Shown here piece after piece: positions 1 to 8,779 of a stretch of 64,000 nt of DNA. The notes beneath the pieces were generated by a model, which saw only the letters and a list, made by a program, of their open reading frames with translations, did no database searches and had not been told where the DNA came from. The DNA is taken from contig JAGGXR010000010.1 in the NCBI GenBank assembly GCA_021162935.1, positions 18,190 to 82,189 of the forward strand, in the 5' to 3' direction. Numbering within the stretch: position 1 is the stretch's first letter; every line of letters begins with the position of its first letter. The translations under genes were made by a program, and so were the position numbers. Origin of the DNA: Deltaproteobacteria bacterium. GTDB taxonomy: Bacteria > Myxococcota_A > Polyangia > HGW-17 > SLPX01.

Positions 1-120
1 TAGCCTTCATATCAAGTTCCTCGGATGGTCCGGGGAGAGGGGTCTGCACCGTTAGGCCCGAGCTACGGTTGCAGATGCTCGTTGGATCAGGCTCGACTCG
101 GGCAAGGACTTGGTAGAACA

Positions 121-408
121 GTGAGGTTGTATGTAGGAAATGTGCCTTTCAGCACAAGCGACGACGAACTCCGTACCCTCTTCGAGCAGTATGGAAACGT
201 TGAATCTGCAACCGTGATCACCGATCGCCACACGGGGAGGTCCAGAGGCTTCGGTTTCGTCGAAATGACGGACAACGAAGAGGCTCGAAAGGCCATGGAA
301 GCTCTCCACGAGTACGAACTCGGTGGGCGACCACTGGTGGTGAATGAAGCCCGTTCCCGGGAGGATCGGGGACGCAACAGGGGAGGACAGAGCAGAAGGA
401 ATTGGTAG
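121..408 (+). CDS. RRM-domain RNA-binding protein
   Basis: Small single-RRM protein of the bacterial glycine-rich/cyanobacterial Rbp type. The GTG at 121 starts directly at the first RRM strand (VRLYVGNVPF, RNP2-like); RNP1 is SRGFGFVEM near residue 40, and the protein ends in an Arg/Gly/Ser-rich basic tail (RSREDRGRNRGGQSRRNW). The same frame is open back to an ATG at 25, but an AAGGA about 12 bases before 121 and the conserved domain boundary favour the shorter form of 95 residues. Such proteins bind single-stranded RNA and are often cold- or stress-linked; that role is inferred from the family. An intrinsic terminator follows at once, so this is a short transcript. Confidence 0.9.
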   Translation: MRLYVGNVPFSTSDDELRTLFEQYGNVESATVITDRHTGRSRGFGFVEMTDNEEARKAMEALHEYELGGRPLVVNEARSREDRGRNRGGQSRRNW

Positions 409-434
409 GAGTCAGGGATTGAAAGAGAACTGGC

Positions 435-466
435 AGCCCGATCGATTTGATCGGGCTTTTTTTTTC
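435..466 (+). terminator. Rho-independent terminator after the RRM gene
   Basis: A perfect 9-base stem (AGCCCGATC / GATCGGGCT) with a 5-base loop is followed by nine T. It lies 26 bases after the RRM stop and ends that transcript; the next gene is on the opposite strand. Confidence 0.93.
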
Positions 467-530
467 TTTGAGTGGCGACTGGGCCGGTAGGGACGACGAG
501 CGTGAAATGAATTGGGGGGAGAATTAAAAA

Positions 531-1790
531 TCAGTTGTGGCGGGCGGCGGCACCGAAGCGGCCGGTGATCGAAAGGCCGATGAGGTGCGCCATGGCGCTG
601 TAGGTGCCTTCAGGGCCTTCTTGTCCCGTGGTGGCCTTGGACGGCAGGAAATAGACGAACATGTAGCCGATGTCCGCCTTGATCCACTTATAGGCGTAGC
701 CCACCCCGGCTGTGGCTGCGATGCGGTTTGCGTCGGGAAGAGAGGGATCGAGTTTGTCCTTTGGGGCCGGATTTTGATCGAAGAGAAATCCGGCGCGGAT
801 ATTGAGTCTGCCTGCCGTGGAGCGCAAGGGGGCTTTGTAGTCCAAACCAAGTCGGACGGTGACGGCGTCGTGCCAGTCACGGTGTTTCACCACGTCGTCC
901 GCTTCACTGAAGTCGAGCTTGATTTCCTTGTATACGCTCCAGAAGGTGACATTGGCATCCAGGGTCAGGGTCCATGATGGATGTGGCCGGTACATGAAAC
1001 CCACGGTCAGGATGTCGGGCAGGTCGATGACCGCCTTGCCTCCCTGGTCGGGTAAGTCCCGATCGAATTCTTCATGTTCCGGATCGAAATCTGCCCGGCC
1101 ATTTTTGAAGTTTAGCCTGGCGCGGCTGCGATAGGCAACGGACGCATGGAACAGGCCGGGGAGTACCTTCCACAGGATGCCGATGTTTCCGCCAGCGGTC
1201 CAGGTGTCTCCTCCGACCTCCACCGTTCCGCCCATGACTTCGGGCAGGCCGCTCTTCATGTCCACGGACCCGTAGATGATGTCGACACCCACGCCGATGC
1301 TCACGGTTTTGTATACCTTGAACGCCAGGGTCGGGTTGATGATGATGGTCTGGATGGATGTGTCCAGCGCGTACTCGCGACCTACCCAGTTCGCTGGCCA
1401 CTTGGTGCCGAGACCGAACGGCGTGCAGACTCCGAGTCCGACGGCGAACCAGTCCAGGATGCGGCCGGTCACGAAGGCGGAAGGAAGGAAATAATTGCCC
1501 CGTTTGGCATCCCAACTCTGTCCGGCATTTTTGGGGTCGAAGTGATTGCTCGACGTGACGTAGAGGCCACCGGCCGATGCCTGCCACCCAGGCATGAAGC
1601 CGACGGCTCCCGGATTGAACCAGATTGCCGACGGCTCATCGATGCTGGCGGAGAAGGCGGATGCCTTTCCCATCCCTTCGGCGGAGACGTCGTAGACGAG
1701 GAAACCGGCGGCTTGGGCTCGCCCCGTCCAACTCAGGGTCGCGATGACGGCCAGAACGGGCATTGCGATTCGACGGATTGCGTTTTTCAT
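531..1790 (-). CDS. OmpP1/FadL/TodX-family outer-membrane transporter
   Basis: Outer-membrane barrel for hydrophobic compounds, typically long-chain fatty acids. A Sec signal peptide ends at RAQA, and the mature N terminus AGFLVYDVSAEGMGKASAFS is the FadL plug signature, followed by PSAIWFNPGAVGFM. The length of 419 residues is normal for the family. Alternating beta strands and a C-terminal ITGRFGAAARHN follow; the last residue is not the usual Phe. The next gene upstream on the same strand (1838..3220) lies 47 bases away and resembles the N-terminal part of VolA-type surface lipases, which are known FadL partners, so a lipid-uptake pair is inferred. Substrate is not deducible from sequence. 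Confidence 0.9.
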   Translation of the reverse strand: MKNAIRRIAMPVLAVIATLSWTGRAQAAGFLVYDVSAEGMGKASAFSASIDEPSAIWFNPGAVGFMPGWQASAGGLYVTSSNHFDPKNAGQSWDAKRGNYFLPSAFVTGRILDWFAVGLGVCTPFGLGTKWPANWVGREYALDTSIQTIIINPTLAFKVYKTVSIGVGVDIIYGSVDMKSGLPEVMGGTVEVGGDTWTAGGNIGILWKVLPGLFHASVAYRSRARLNFKNGRADFDPEHEEFDRDLPDQGGKAVIDLPDILTVGFMYRPHPSWTLTLDANVTFWSVYKEIKLDFSEADDVVKHRDWHDAVTVRLGLDYKAPLRSTAGRLNIRAGFLFDQNPAPKDKLDPSLPDANRIAATAGVGYAYKWIKADIGYMFVYFLPSKATTGQEGPEGTYSAMAHLIGLSITGRFGAAARHN

Positions 1791-1837
1791 GGTCTACCTG
1801 TTGCCTTTGTTGGTTGAGGCGCTGATTGCATTTCGGT

Positions 1838-3220
1838 TCAGTCTGACGTGGTCGGGTCCGGATACGTGAACGCATACAAGTACACGATGTCTTCTCGTTT
1901 GAGGCGGGTCAGTGCCTGGAACTGAGGATCGTCGAGGAGCGTCTTCATCTGGAGGCGCCCGACTTCGAGTTGTGCGGCATCGGCATCCGAGAATTCGGCC
2001 ACGTTGCTGTGACCGTCCGCGTCGATGAGCTCTCCACGAGCTCGGAGCATGACCGTGACTGGGCTGGGAACGAGGCTGTTGAAGTCAGGATCACGCATGC
2101 TTTTGGAAAAAATGACACAGTAGAGATCGCCGTCTATCATGGGGCCTTCGGTGTGGATGCCGACGCCTTGGCCGTCGAGGTAGGTGGCATCGAAAGTCGG
2201 GACTCCACCGACGTTGTCTCCGTTGGCGAGTTTGGTCAGGTTCAGGAGCACGACCGTACCGTCAGGATTGGCCATGGTAGAACGGGACACGGTCGCCGGA
2301 TTGACGGGCCCCTTGACAGGAACCATGATGTCTTGGGAGGAGGACACCTGGGGCAGCATGCCCAGCGTTGGTTGGAGTTCGGCGACGGTGGCCGACTGGA
2401 TGGGCACCGCCCAGAGCATGGCCACCTCGTCACGAGGCATTTCCCCGAGCAGGCTCACCGCATCGAAGGCCGGAGAAAGTTGTTGCCGGATGCCTTCGAG
2501 CTGCACGAGATTGACTCTGGCCGACTGCTCGTCCATCTGCTGGCCGAGCAGTTTCAGGTATTTGCAGTCCGACGGGATTTCATCGGCGCTCTGAGTGTCG
2601 CATGTCAAGGATTCTTCCTGCTTGAGCAGGTAAAAGGTGGAGGCGGTCACGATTCTGGTGCCGTCCGTGGTCTTGACGCCATCATCGTACCCTCGTACGG
2701 CGATGACGTAGGTGCTCCCGAGGTCCCACCCGTTCTTGGGCTCGATATTCAGGAGATTGTCTGTGGCGTCGAAGGTCAGATTGACATCCGTGGCGTCGAC
2801 GATACCAGCCCTCGTGGAGTTCAGGATGAACAGATTTGAGGGCATCGTGAGCGTGGACATGTCCAGAGATGCACTGACCGGAGCGGTCGCAGCCATCACG
2901 GTGGGGAACCCGTCGAGTTGCTCCATAAACTGGTAGAACTCGCATTGGGCCTCGGGCATGACGTCCTGGTTCTCACAGTCGTCTGGGACCTCGATACCAG
3001 CCAGGGAAAGATCGAGGAGTCCTGTGTCGGGGTTCACCAAGGATGCGACCGGTTGCGGCAGCCTGGGAGGTGTCGCCGTTGGGTCGAAATCCATCTGTTC
3101 CGGGATGGGGTCGCTTCCAATGTGGACGCAGCCGGCGACCTGGCTGGCCCCCCACATGGCGCAGACCGCCGCAACGGAAGAGACGATGAAAGAACGTGCG
3201 TGCCGTGTGTGTCGTGTCAT
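1838..3220 (-). CDS. Secreted lipoprotein-like protein resembling the N-terminal domain of VolA/Pla-1 lipases
   Basis: Exported 460-residue protein. The frame opens earlier (3283), but the ATG at 3220 gives a clean export signal (MTRHTRHARSFIVSSVAAVC... ending QVAGC, a lipobox-like site). The region after the signal (MDFDPT...VNPDTGLLDLSLAGI, then EQLDGFPTVMAATAPVSASL) matches my recollection of the bacterial virulence-factor lipase N-terminal domain: FDP near the start, then DGF-T and an Ig-like fold. The later part has a long region with no GxSxG lipase motif, so the hydrolase domain of true VolA appears absent. It precedes and probably shares a transcript with the FadL-type gene. Likely a surface lipid-binding partner of that barrel; this is inference. 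Confidence 0.7.
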   Translation of the reverse strand: MTRHTRHARSFIVSSVAAVCAMWGASQVAGCVHIGSDPIPEQMDFDPTATPPRLPQPVASLVNPDTGLLDLSLAGIEVPDDCENQDVMPEAQCEFYQFMEQLDGFPTVMAATAPVSASLDMSTLTMPSNLFILNSTRAGIVDATDVNLTFDATDNLLNIEPKNGWDLGSTYVIAVRGYDDGVKTTDGTRIVTASTFYLLKQEESLTCDTQSADEIPSDCKYLKLLGQQMDEQSARVNLVQLEGIRQQLSPAFDAVSLLGEMPRDEVAMLWAVPIQSATVAELQPTLGMLPQVSSSQDIMVPVKGPVNPATVSRSTMANPDGTVVLLNLTKLANGDNVGGVPTFDATYLDGQGVGIHTEGPMIDGDLYCVIFSKSMRDPDFNSLVPSPVTVMLRARGELIDADGHSNVAEFSDADAAQLEVGRLQMKTLLDDPQFQALTRLKREDIVYLYAFTYPDPTTSD

Positions 3221-3538
3221 GCCATAAACCTGTTCCCGCAAAGCGAGTGCCCTCAGAGTGAATATCTCTAGAAGCGTACCCAATTTTTCTAATGTTCTAC
3301 TTGGTTACGATGCTATTCATTTACAGGACTCCTCGACGTAATGCAAGTTCTTTTGATTGCGGCTCCTTTTCCCTGATGCCTCCCAGGTCATGCGGCCAGA
3401 CGTAGGGCTGGAAGTTGTCGCCGATTTGCAGATATGGCGATGCCATGCTTTTGCTGTAGTGCCTGTGTTGCCGTCTTCCCGTGAGTTGGGTGGGCCTGAA
3501 ACTCTTTCCGCCGGTTGCTCGTGCTTGGGGCGTCAAGG

Positions 3539-3643
3539 TCATTCGACCAGCCGAAACGCCCAATCGGGGTGGGGGCAGGCCGCAAGCGCGAGCGCCAAGG
3601 GCGCAATCAGGCCGATCGGGTGGAACAAGCGTGTCGTTTTCAT
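3539..3643 (-). CDS. 34-codon lipoprotein signal peptide ORF (small lipoprotein or truncated gene)
   Basis: The ATG at 3643 is preceded by AAGGGG and encodes 34 residues starting MKTTRLFHPIGLIAPLALAL and continuing AAC, a textbook lipoprotein signal peptide with lipobox LAAC, then only 11 residues (PHPDWAFRLVE) before TGA. Other frames continue open leftwards to about 3321, so a frameshifted lipoprotein gene is as likely as a genuine micro-lipoprotein. The rest of 3221..3903 shows no convincing gene; weakly coding overlapping frames there share no recognisable domain. Confidence 0.4.
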   Translation of the reverse strand: MKTTRLFHPIGLIAPLALALAACPHPDWAFRLVE

Positions 3644-3903
3644 CGCCTATCCCCTTGAGAAATTACCGGAGCCGCCATGGCTCACAACAGTACGGTCGTC
3701 GTGTGTCGTCTATTCGAGTATCCTGCTGCTTCGTATATCGCTCCGATTCGTGTGGTGCTTATCGCCGGATTCGGTCCCGATATCAAGGGGCATTTCAGAG
3801 CCGGTGCATTTCGTGGAATCGCATTGCCGGCTTGCGAAAATTCACTGCGGACGTACCTTCGGGCAGAGGTCACCGTGAAAGGTGACAGGAAAGGAGATGC
3901 GCC

Positions 3904-4467
3904 ATGATGACACCAGACCAGCAGGATCGATGGCGTTCGGAACTGGAGGAGTTTCGTCGCGAGAAAGACGGATTCCTCAGGCGGAGTCCCTCTTCTCCCA
4001 TTCCTCGGGAGCATGGCAGTCGATTCAAGGGCCTTGCGTACTACCCGGCCGACATACGGTACTATTTCGAAGTCGAGCTTCATCGATTCGGCCGTCCGGA
4101 GTCGATCGAGATTCAGGATACGGGCGGAAATTTGCGAAAGTTCCTGATCTGGGGCGAGTTCCGATTCGAGGTCGATGGTCGTGACTGCGTCCTGCATGCC
4201 TACAAGTCGAGTCCGCGAGAATCGAATTTCTTCGTGCCGTTTCGTGACACCACGAGCGGCAAGGAAACGTACGGGGCGGGTCGGTATATGGACTTATATG
4301 AAGAACGGGATCGGACCAATTGGGGGTGGGTGCTCGATTTCAATCTGGCCTACAATCCTTACTGTGCCTACAGTCCGCATTACGTCTGTCCATTCGTGCC
4401 ACCGGAAAACTGGCTCGATGTGGCGATACGGGCAGGGGAGAAGTCATATCCGTTGGCAGTTACGTAG
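3904..4467 (+). CDS. DUF1684-family protein
   Basis: A 187-residue cytoplasmic protein with the layout of DUF1684: an N-terminal helix (WRSELEEFRREKDGFLRRSP), the SPIPREHGSRFKGLAYYPAD segment, a beta-rich core, then GKETYGAGRYMDLYE and a C-terminal DFNLAYNPYCAYSPHYVCPF-PPENWL block. The GAGRY and FN-AYNP-C-Y motifs are the conserved hallmark of this family. AAGGAG lies 7 bases before ATG 3904; a second ATG is at 3907. Function is not established. Sparse, weakly coding DNA surrounds it, so it appears monocistronic. Confidence 0.87.
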   Translation: MMTPDQQDRWRSELEEFRREKDGFLRRSPSSPIPREHGSRFKGLAYYPADIRYYFEVELHRFGRPESIEIQDTGGNLRKFLIWGEFRFEVDGRDCVLHAYKSSPRESNFFVPFRDTTSGKETYGAGRYMDLYEERDRTNWGWVLDFNLAYNPYCAYSPHYVCPFVPPENWLDVAIRAGEKSYPLAVT

Positions 4468-5173
4468 CAGGCTCGATGGGGGAGGATTTGTACCAGTGGC
4501 TCGGGTGCAAGAGACGAGCCCAGGGCGATGGCTCGTCGGACACGAGATGGGCATCCGGCGTGGGCTCGCAGGACGTCGATTACCTGTTTGAGCGCCAATG
4601 TCCCGCGACTCGAAACGGCCGAAGACGACTGCGAACTGCTGACGGTCAAGCGGGTCTATGGCAACGATACAGAGCTATAGCTCGACTGTTGAAAATCGGA
4701 TTGGCGCCCACACATCCAGCGGGTATGATACAAGTTCATCATCAGCGGCATGGATCACATCGGCATGCTTTGCAAAGCACGGCTGCCGCGATTAGTGTTC
4801 GACGATTTAGTGTGGTTTCGTCTCTCCCTACGCGACGGAGTGGTGTGCCTCACCCTGGATACGCGAGCCGAAACCGTTGCTGAATGCCACGAGAAATACG
4901 TGGTTGGATTCGAACCATGGGTCCCCAAGATTGTATGTTTCGATTTGTGCCATGGGGCGCTCGTTTCGGGACTATGTGTCGAGGCTGAAGGTCGAGGCTG
5001 AAGAATGATGTACGGTGGTCCGGCCGGAGGCGAGGGCGTGATGGTCCGGTCCGATGTTTGATGGGTAACGAACGTCGTCCGGACATTGACGGTCACTTGC
5101 ATGCAACATGACACGAATTGACTCGAAGATTCACGGTGTTTTGATCGAATTCGTCCTGAGGTAGTGGCTGCTC
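4468..5173. other. 706-base stretch without a convincing gene
   Basis: No frame shows a recognisable domain. A 50-codon frame (4528..4680, plus) ends in a coding-looking stretch (ETAEDDCELLTVKRVYGNDT), and a 83-codon frame at 4750..5001 has an even composition, but neither has a good ribosome-binding site. The stretch looks like decayed coding DNA between the DUF1684 gene and the permease. Confidence 0.5.
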
Positions 5174-6205
5174 GTGGCATCTGCGGTCGGCGTCGTCGTG
5201 ACGTCGGTCTATGCGAGGCATTGGCCTTCCTATTCCTTTGCCGAATGGGAGTTGTTGTTCATCCTGTTTGCGTTGTTCGTTTCGGTCAATGGGCTGCGAT
5301 CGAGTGGCGCTATTTCGAAAATTTCGCAGCGGATCGATCGCGGGCGGGCGATTCCATTCAAGCTGGTCGTGACGACGTTTTTCTTTTCGATGTTGGTGAC
5401 CAACGATGTGGCTCTTGTCGTAATGGTGCCTCTCACGCTGGCATTGAACCTGGATCGCAAGGATCTGTTGGTCATCGCGGAGGCATTGGCCGCAAACGCC
5501 GGTTCCGCACTCACCCCCTTTGGGAACCCTCAGAATCTGTTCATTTACTGGTTCTACGGGTTGGGGCTGGGGCCGTTCCTTGCGACCATCGTCCCGTTTG
5601 CGGCTGTTTTCCTCATCCTGTTGGTCGTGGCCTCATTGTTCATCAAGGCCAGGCCGGTGGCGGAGTGCCCGGGAGTGTCGCAGCAGGTCGGTCGTTTGGC
5701 CTATGTGTATGGCATCTTGATTATCCTCGTCCTCCTGACGGTGCTGCACGTTTTGCCCGTTGGAACAGTTTTGTTGGTGTTTCTCTTCGCCGTGATATTC
5801 GATAGACAGGCGCTCCGGGTCGATTACGCCCTCTTGTTCAGCTTCTTGTTCTTTTTCGGATTGGCCGACAATCTGCAGGTTGTGTTGGCTGCTCGGGTGA
5901 CGCACTCCGAGCACGTTTTCCTGTTTTCGGCCCTCGCCAGTCAGGTGATGAGCAATGTTCCTGCGACGCTGCTTTTTGCCAAGTTTACGACGAACTGGCA
6001 GGCTCTGCTCTGGGGCGTCAATGTGGGCGGATTCGGGAGCCTGTTTGGATCGTTGGCGAATCTGATTGCCTACAAGATTTATGTGACCCATGAGGATGTC
6101 GAACATTCGGAGACGTTCGCCGCCAGGTTTACGGCGAAGTTTCTCATCGCCGGTTATCTGGCCTTCTTTATAGGCATTGGATTATATTTCGTCGTACGCC
6201 GCTAG
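5174..6205 (+). CDS. ArsB/NhaD-superfamily (SLC13-type) anion permease
   Basis: Polytopic inner-membrane transporter of 343 residues with about nine to ten hydrophobic segments. The two pseudo-symmetric family motifs are present: TNDVALVVMVPLTLALN around residues 75-90 in the first half with AANAGSALTPFGNPQNLFIY, and SNVPATLLFAKFTTNW with GGFGSLFGSLANLIAYKIY in the second half. These match the helical-hairpin regions of ArsB/citrate/NhaD carriers. The start is GTG 5174; an in-frame TAG at 5162 blocks any longer form except CTG 5168. The protein is shorter than the usual 400 or more residues, lacking the first one or two helices, as in the compact subgroup. Substrate cannot be assigned; no ars genes are nearby. 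Confidence 0.85.
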   Translation: MASAVGVVVTSVYARHWPSYSFAEWELLFILFALFVSVNGLRSSGAISKISQRIDRGRAIPFKLVVTTFFFSMLVTNDVALVVMVPLTLALNLDRKDLLVIAEALAANAGSALTPFGNPQNLFIYWFYGLGLGPFLATIVPFAAVFLILLVVASLFIKARPVAECPGVSQQVGRLAYVYGILIILVLLTVLHVLPVGTVLLVFLFAVIFDRQALRVDYALLFSFLFFFGLADNLQVVLAARVTHSEHVFLFSALASQVMSNVPATLLFAKFTTNWQALLWGVNVGGFGSLFGSLANLIAYKIYVTHEDVEHSETFAARFTAKFLIAGYLAFFIGIGLYFVVRR

Positions 6206-6339
6206 GTTGTTTGTCCGTCAATCACGCAAGTGGATAGGCCAGACGGTCTGGAAAATCAGCGTTCCAGGCGGATTTTCCATCCTCCAGGTAATGTGCGCGT
6301 CCGGCATGCGCGTCCGGATAAGCGAGGGAGGAAGAATCG

Positions 6340-6722
6340 CTCATGATTACGATCGCTTGCACAACAGGATCGACCTTTGGTGCTGAATCGGCGATCCTCG
6401 GCGGCATGACAACGCAGCTCTTCCCGAGGACGTCTTGCAGCCGAACACGTTGACGTTCTTTGACATGGGGTACTTGGACTTGGAGCGGTTCGTGGACATG
6501 ACACAGCGTGGAGCGTTCTTCGTGACACGCCTGAAGTCTACCCACAATCCAGTCATCCGCCGTGTTCATGAGGGTTCCGGCCAGCGTGTGAAGGCCCGCG
6601 GGATGCGTCTTGATGAGGCCCTTCGGGATAACGTCCTGGAGTTCCGTCGGGAGTGCGCAGAGGCATATGCCGCAAAAGCAACATTCCACCTCTCGACTCG
6701 AAACGTTGCTGTCAACTCATGA
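6340..6722 (+). pseudogene. Decayed IS4-type DDE transposase fragment
   Basis: In one frame, interrupted by a TGA near 6382, the translation reads IGDPRRHDNAALPEDVLQPN and then TLTFFDMGYLDLERFVDMTQ and RGAFFVTRLKS. This matches the region of IS4-family transposases around the second catalytic Asp (typical LYLFDRGYF...AYFVTRLK). The 5' half and the DDE Glu region are missing, and no terminal inverted repeats were found. The ~800 bases between the permease and the kinase hold nothing else recognisable. It is a remnant, not an active element. Confidence 0.65.
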
Positions 6723-7017
6723 CCGTGGACCTTTATTGCATTGTAGCTCCAACATTTGATTCAATGCAATCCGTAAATTACTCTTCAATCAGTAATCAGT
6801 TCTTTCTGTCCGCTAGCCGGCAAAGTTGCATGATGAAGTGAGACGTGGTTTCCTCATTCATGTCTTCATTTTCGTTTTTGGCCCGTTGTGTAGAGTAAGA
6901 CCTTCGTGGGGCGCATGAGATGGAGACCGCGAGGGTTGGAGGGAATCGCATGCTCGGTCTGGATCGGCTGCTTGCATCTCGTGGTCGGTGGTGGCACCGC
7001 CAAGGGAGGTCGTGGTG

Positions 7018-8763
7018 ATGGACTCGCACCGAGAGGAGCGACGAGGTAGCCCGACGGAGGAGACTCCCAAGCATCGTTTCGTCATCGGGTTGAGGGGGCG
7101 TCTGGTGGTCGGCCTGGCCCTGGTGGTGGTGGTTCTCGTGATTTCGGTGGGGTTGGTCGCCCTTTGGGCCATGGAGCAGCAACTCGTTGCCGAGCAGGTC
7201 AGGGAGGCGGGAACCCTTGCCGATTCGGCGGCGAGTCTGGTCGGTGCCGCGGTCCGACAGACTCCGCGGGGACTCGGTCATCCCAATGTCCAGCGTTTTC
7301 TCAAGGATGCATTCGGACGTTTGGTTGCACAGCCGGGGGCGGTCGAGTTTGCCGTGATCGATCAAAGGGCACGGACCATTCAAGTGGGCGATGGCCGCGG
7401 CCTGTCGGGGATAGGGGACGATTCCATGGTTCGCGTGATGCGAGGAGGAGGAGGAGGTCGGCTGTTGCAGCGATCCAGGTCGGCGGGACATTATCGTGGC
7501 AAGGGGGTGGACTTTCTGATCTATCGCCGCGTGCCCGGCACGGGGCTCGTGCTTCGGCTTGTCTACGATCGGGGGCGAGCCGTGCGTGCATTGATGCACA
7601 AGGCACGCAGGTCGGTCCTGATCCTGGCGGTCGTCGATGCGTTTTTGGTGATTGTGCTGGCCGCATTGTTTCTGACCCGTTCGGTCATCGGTCCGTTGCG
7701 GCGTCTGGAGGCTGCCGCCAGACGGGTGGCTGCAGGTGATCTGCAGCAGGACGTTGCGCCCGAGGGGGAGGCTGAAATTCTGGCTTTGTCTCAGGCTTTT
7801 TCCGTGATGACCAGTCGATTGCGGGACAACCGGAATATCATGCAGGACCAGATCGAGCGTCTCTCGCATCAGGCTGCGGAACTCGAGGCGAAACAGCGCG
7901 AATTGGATGCTTCGTACCAACAGCTCGTCCAGACCGAAAAGTTTGCGTCCGTGGGACGTCTGGCTGCCGGAATCGCCCATGAAGTGGGCAACCCATTGAC
8001 CGCGTTGCAGGGATACGTGGAGATGCTCCGCGGTGGCGATCTGAATGCAAAGACGGAATCTGATTTCCTGAATCGGATGGATCGAGAATTGAAGCGCATG
8101 GATGCGATCATCAGGGGGCTGCTCGACTACGCGAGGCGGGAGAAGGAAATGGTTCAACCGGTGGACATGCGGAAGGTGGTGCTCCAGGCCGGGGAACTGG
8201 TCAAGGTGCAGCGGCGGTTCGCCGACGTGGATATCGTGGTGCGGGTGGGCGAGGACCTTCGGGTTGCGGCGTCTCCGAATCGACTCGTCCAGGTTCTCGT
8301 GAATCTGTTCTTGAATGCAGCGGATGCCATGGAAGGGCACGGGACCATCGTGATCGAAGAGAAATCCGAGAGCGAGGGTGGAACGACACCTTCGAGGAAC
8401 GTTTCGCTGCTTGTCCGGGATTCAGGGTCCGGGATCGCTCGTGACATTCGAGATCAGGTGTTCGATCCGTTTTTCACGACCAAGGACGTGGGGCACGGGA
8501 CGGGCCTCGGACTGTCCGTCAGCTTGGCCCTTGTGGAGGCCATGGGTGGACACCTGGAATTGGTGAACGAAGGATCGGCCATTGCGCAGGACCGGGCGTC
8601 AGGAGGAGCACCGAACCAAGAGCGGTCGAAGACGATGGATGACGAGCAGGCCCAAGCGATTGTGACCAAGGGAACTGTTTTCCGCATTGTACTGAGACGC
8701 TGGGACGAGGATCGGGACGAATCTGCATTGGGCGGCGAATTTACCTCACAGAGTCAGGATTGA
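7018..8763 (+). CDS. Membrane sensor histidine kinase (HAMP-HisKA-HATPase)
   Basis: Orphan-looking NtrB/AtoS-type kinase of about 581 residues. The start ATG 7018 follows AAGGGAGG; an earlier in-frame codon at 6988 lacks this. Order: TM1 (LVVGLALVVVVLVISVGLVA), a periplasmic domain of roughly 130 residues, TM2 (ILAVVDAFLVIVLAALFL), HAMP, a coiled coil, HisKA H box AAGIAHEVGNPLTAL, N box VNLFLNAADAM, G1 DSGSGI, F box FDPFFTTK and G2 GTGLGLSVS. A ~30-residue polar insert (IAQDRASGGAPNQERSK...) sits between G2 and the last strand (KGTVFRIVLR), where most kinases have a short loop. No response regulator lies nearby. The gene converges with RNase J. Confidence 0.93.
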   Translation: MDSHREERRGSPTEETPKHRFVIGLRGRLVVGLALVVVVLVISVGLVALWAMEQQLVAEQVREAGTLADSAASLVGAAVRQTPRGLGHPNVQRFLKDAFGRLVAQPGAVEFAVIDQRARTIQVGDGRGLSGIGDDSMVRVMRGGGGGRLLQRSRSAGHYRGKGVDFLIYRRVPGTGLVLRLVYDRGRAVRALMHKARRSVLILAVVDAFLVIVLAALFLTRSVIGPLRRLEAAARRVAAGDLQQDVAPEGEAEILALSQAFSVMTSRLRDNRNIMQDQIERLSHQAAELEAKQRELDASYQQLVQTEKFASVGRLAAGIAHEVGNPLTALQGYVEMLRGGDLNAKTESDFLNRMDRELKRMDAIIRGLLDYARREKEMVQPVDMRKVVLQAGELVKVQRRFADVDIVVRVGEDLRVAASPNRLVQVLVNLFLNAADAMEGHGTIVIEEKSESEGGTTPSRNVSLLVRDSGSGIARDIRDQVFDPFFTTKDVGHGTGLGLSVSLALVEAMGGHLELVNEGSAIAQDRASGGAPNQERSKTMDDEQAQAIVTKGTVFRIVLRRWDEDRDESALGGEFTSQSQD

Positions 8764-8779
8764 CGCTGCAAGGATGACG

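Noticed and set aside
6796..8340. 514-codon minus-strand frame opposite the histidine kinase
   Set aside because: His/Gln/Pro-rich antisense shadow of a kinase with all catalytic boxes intact.
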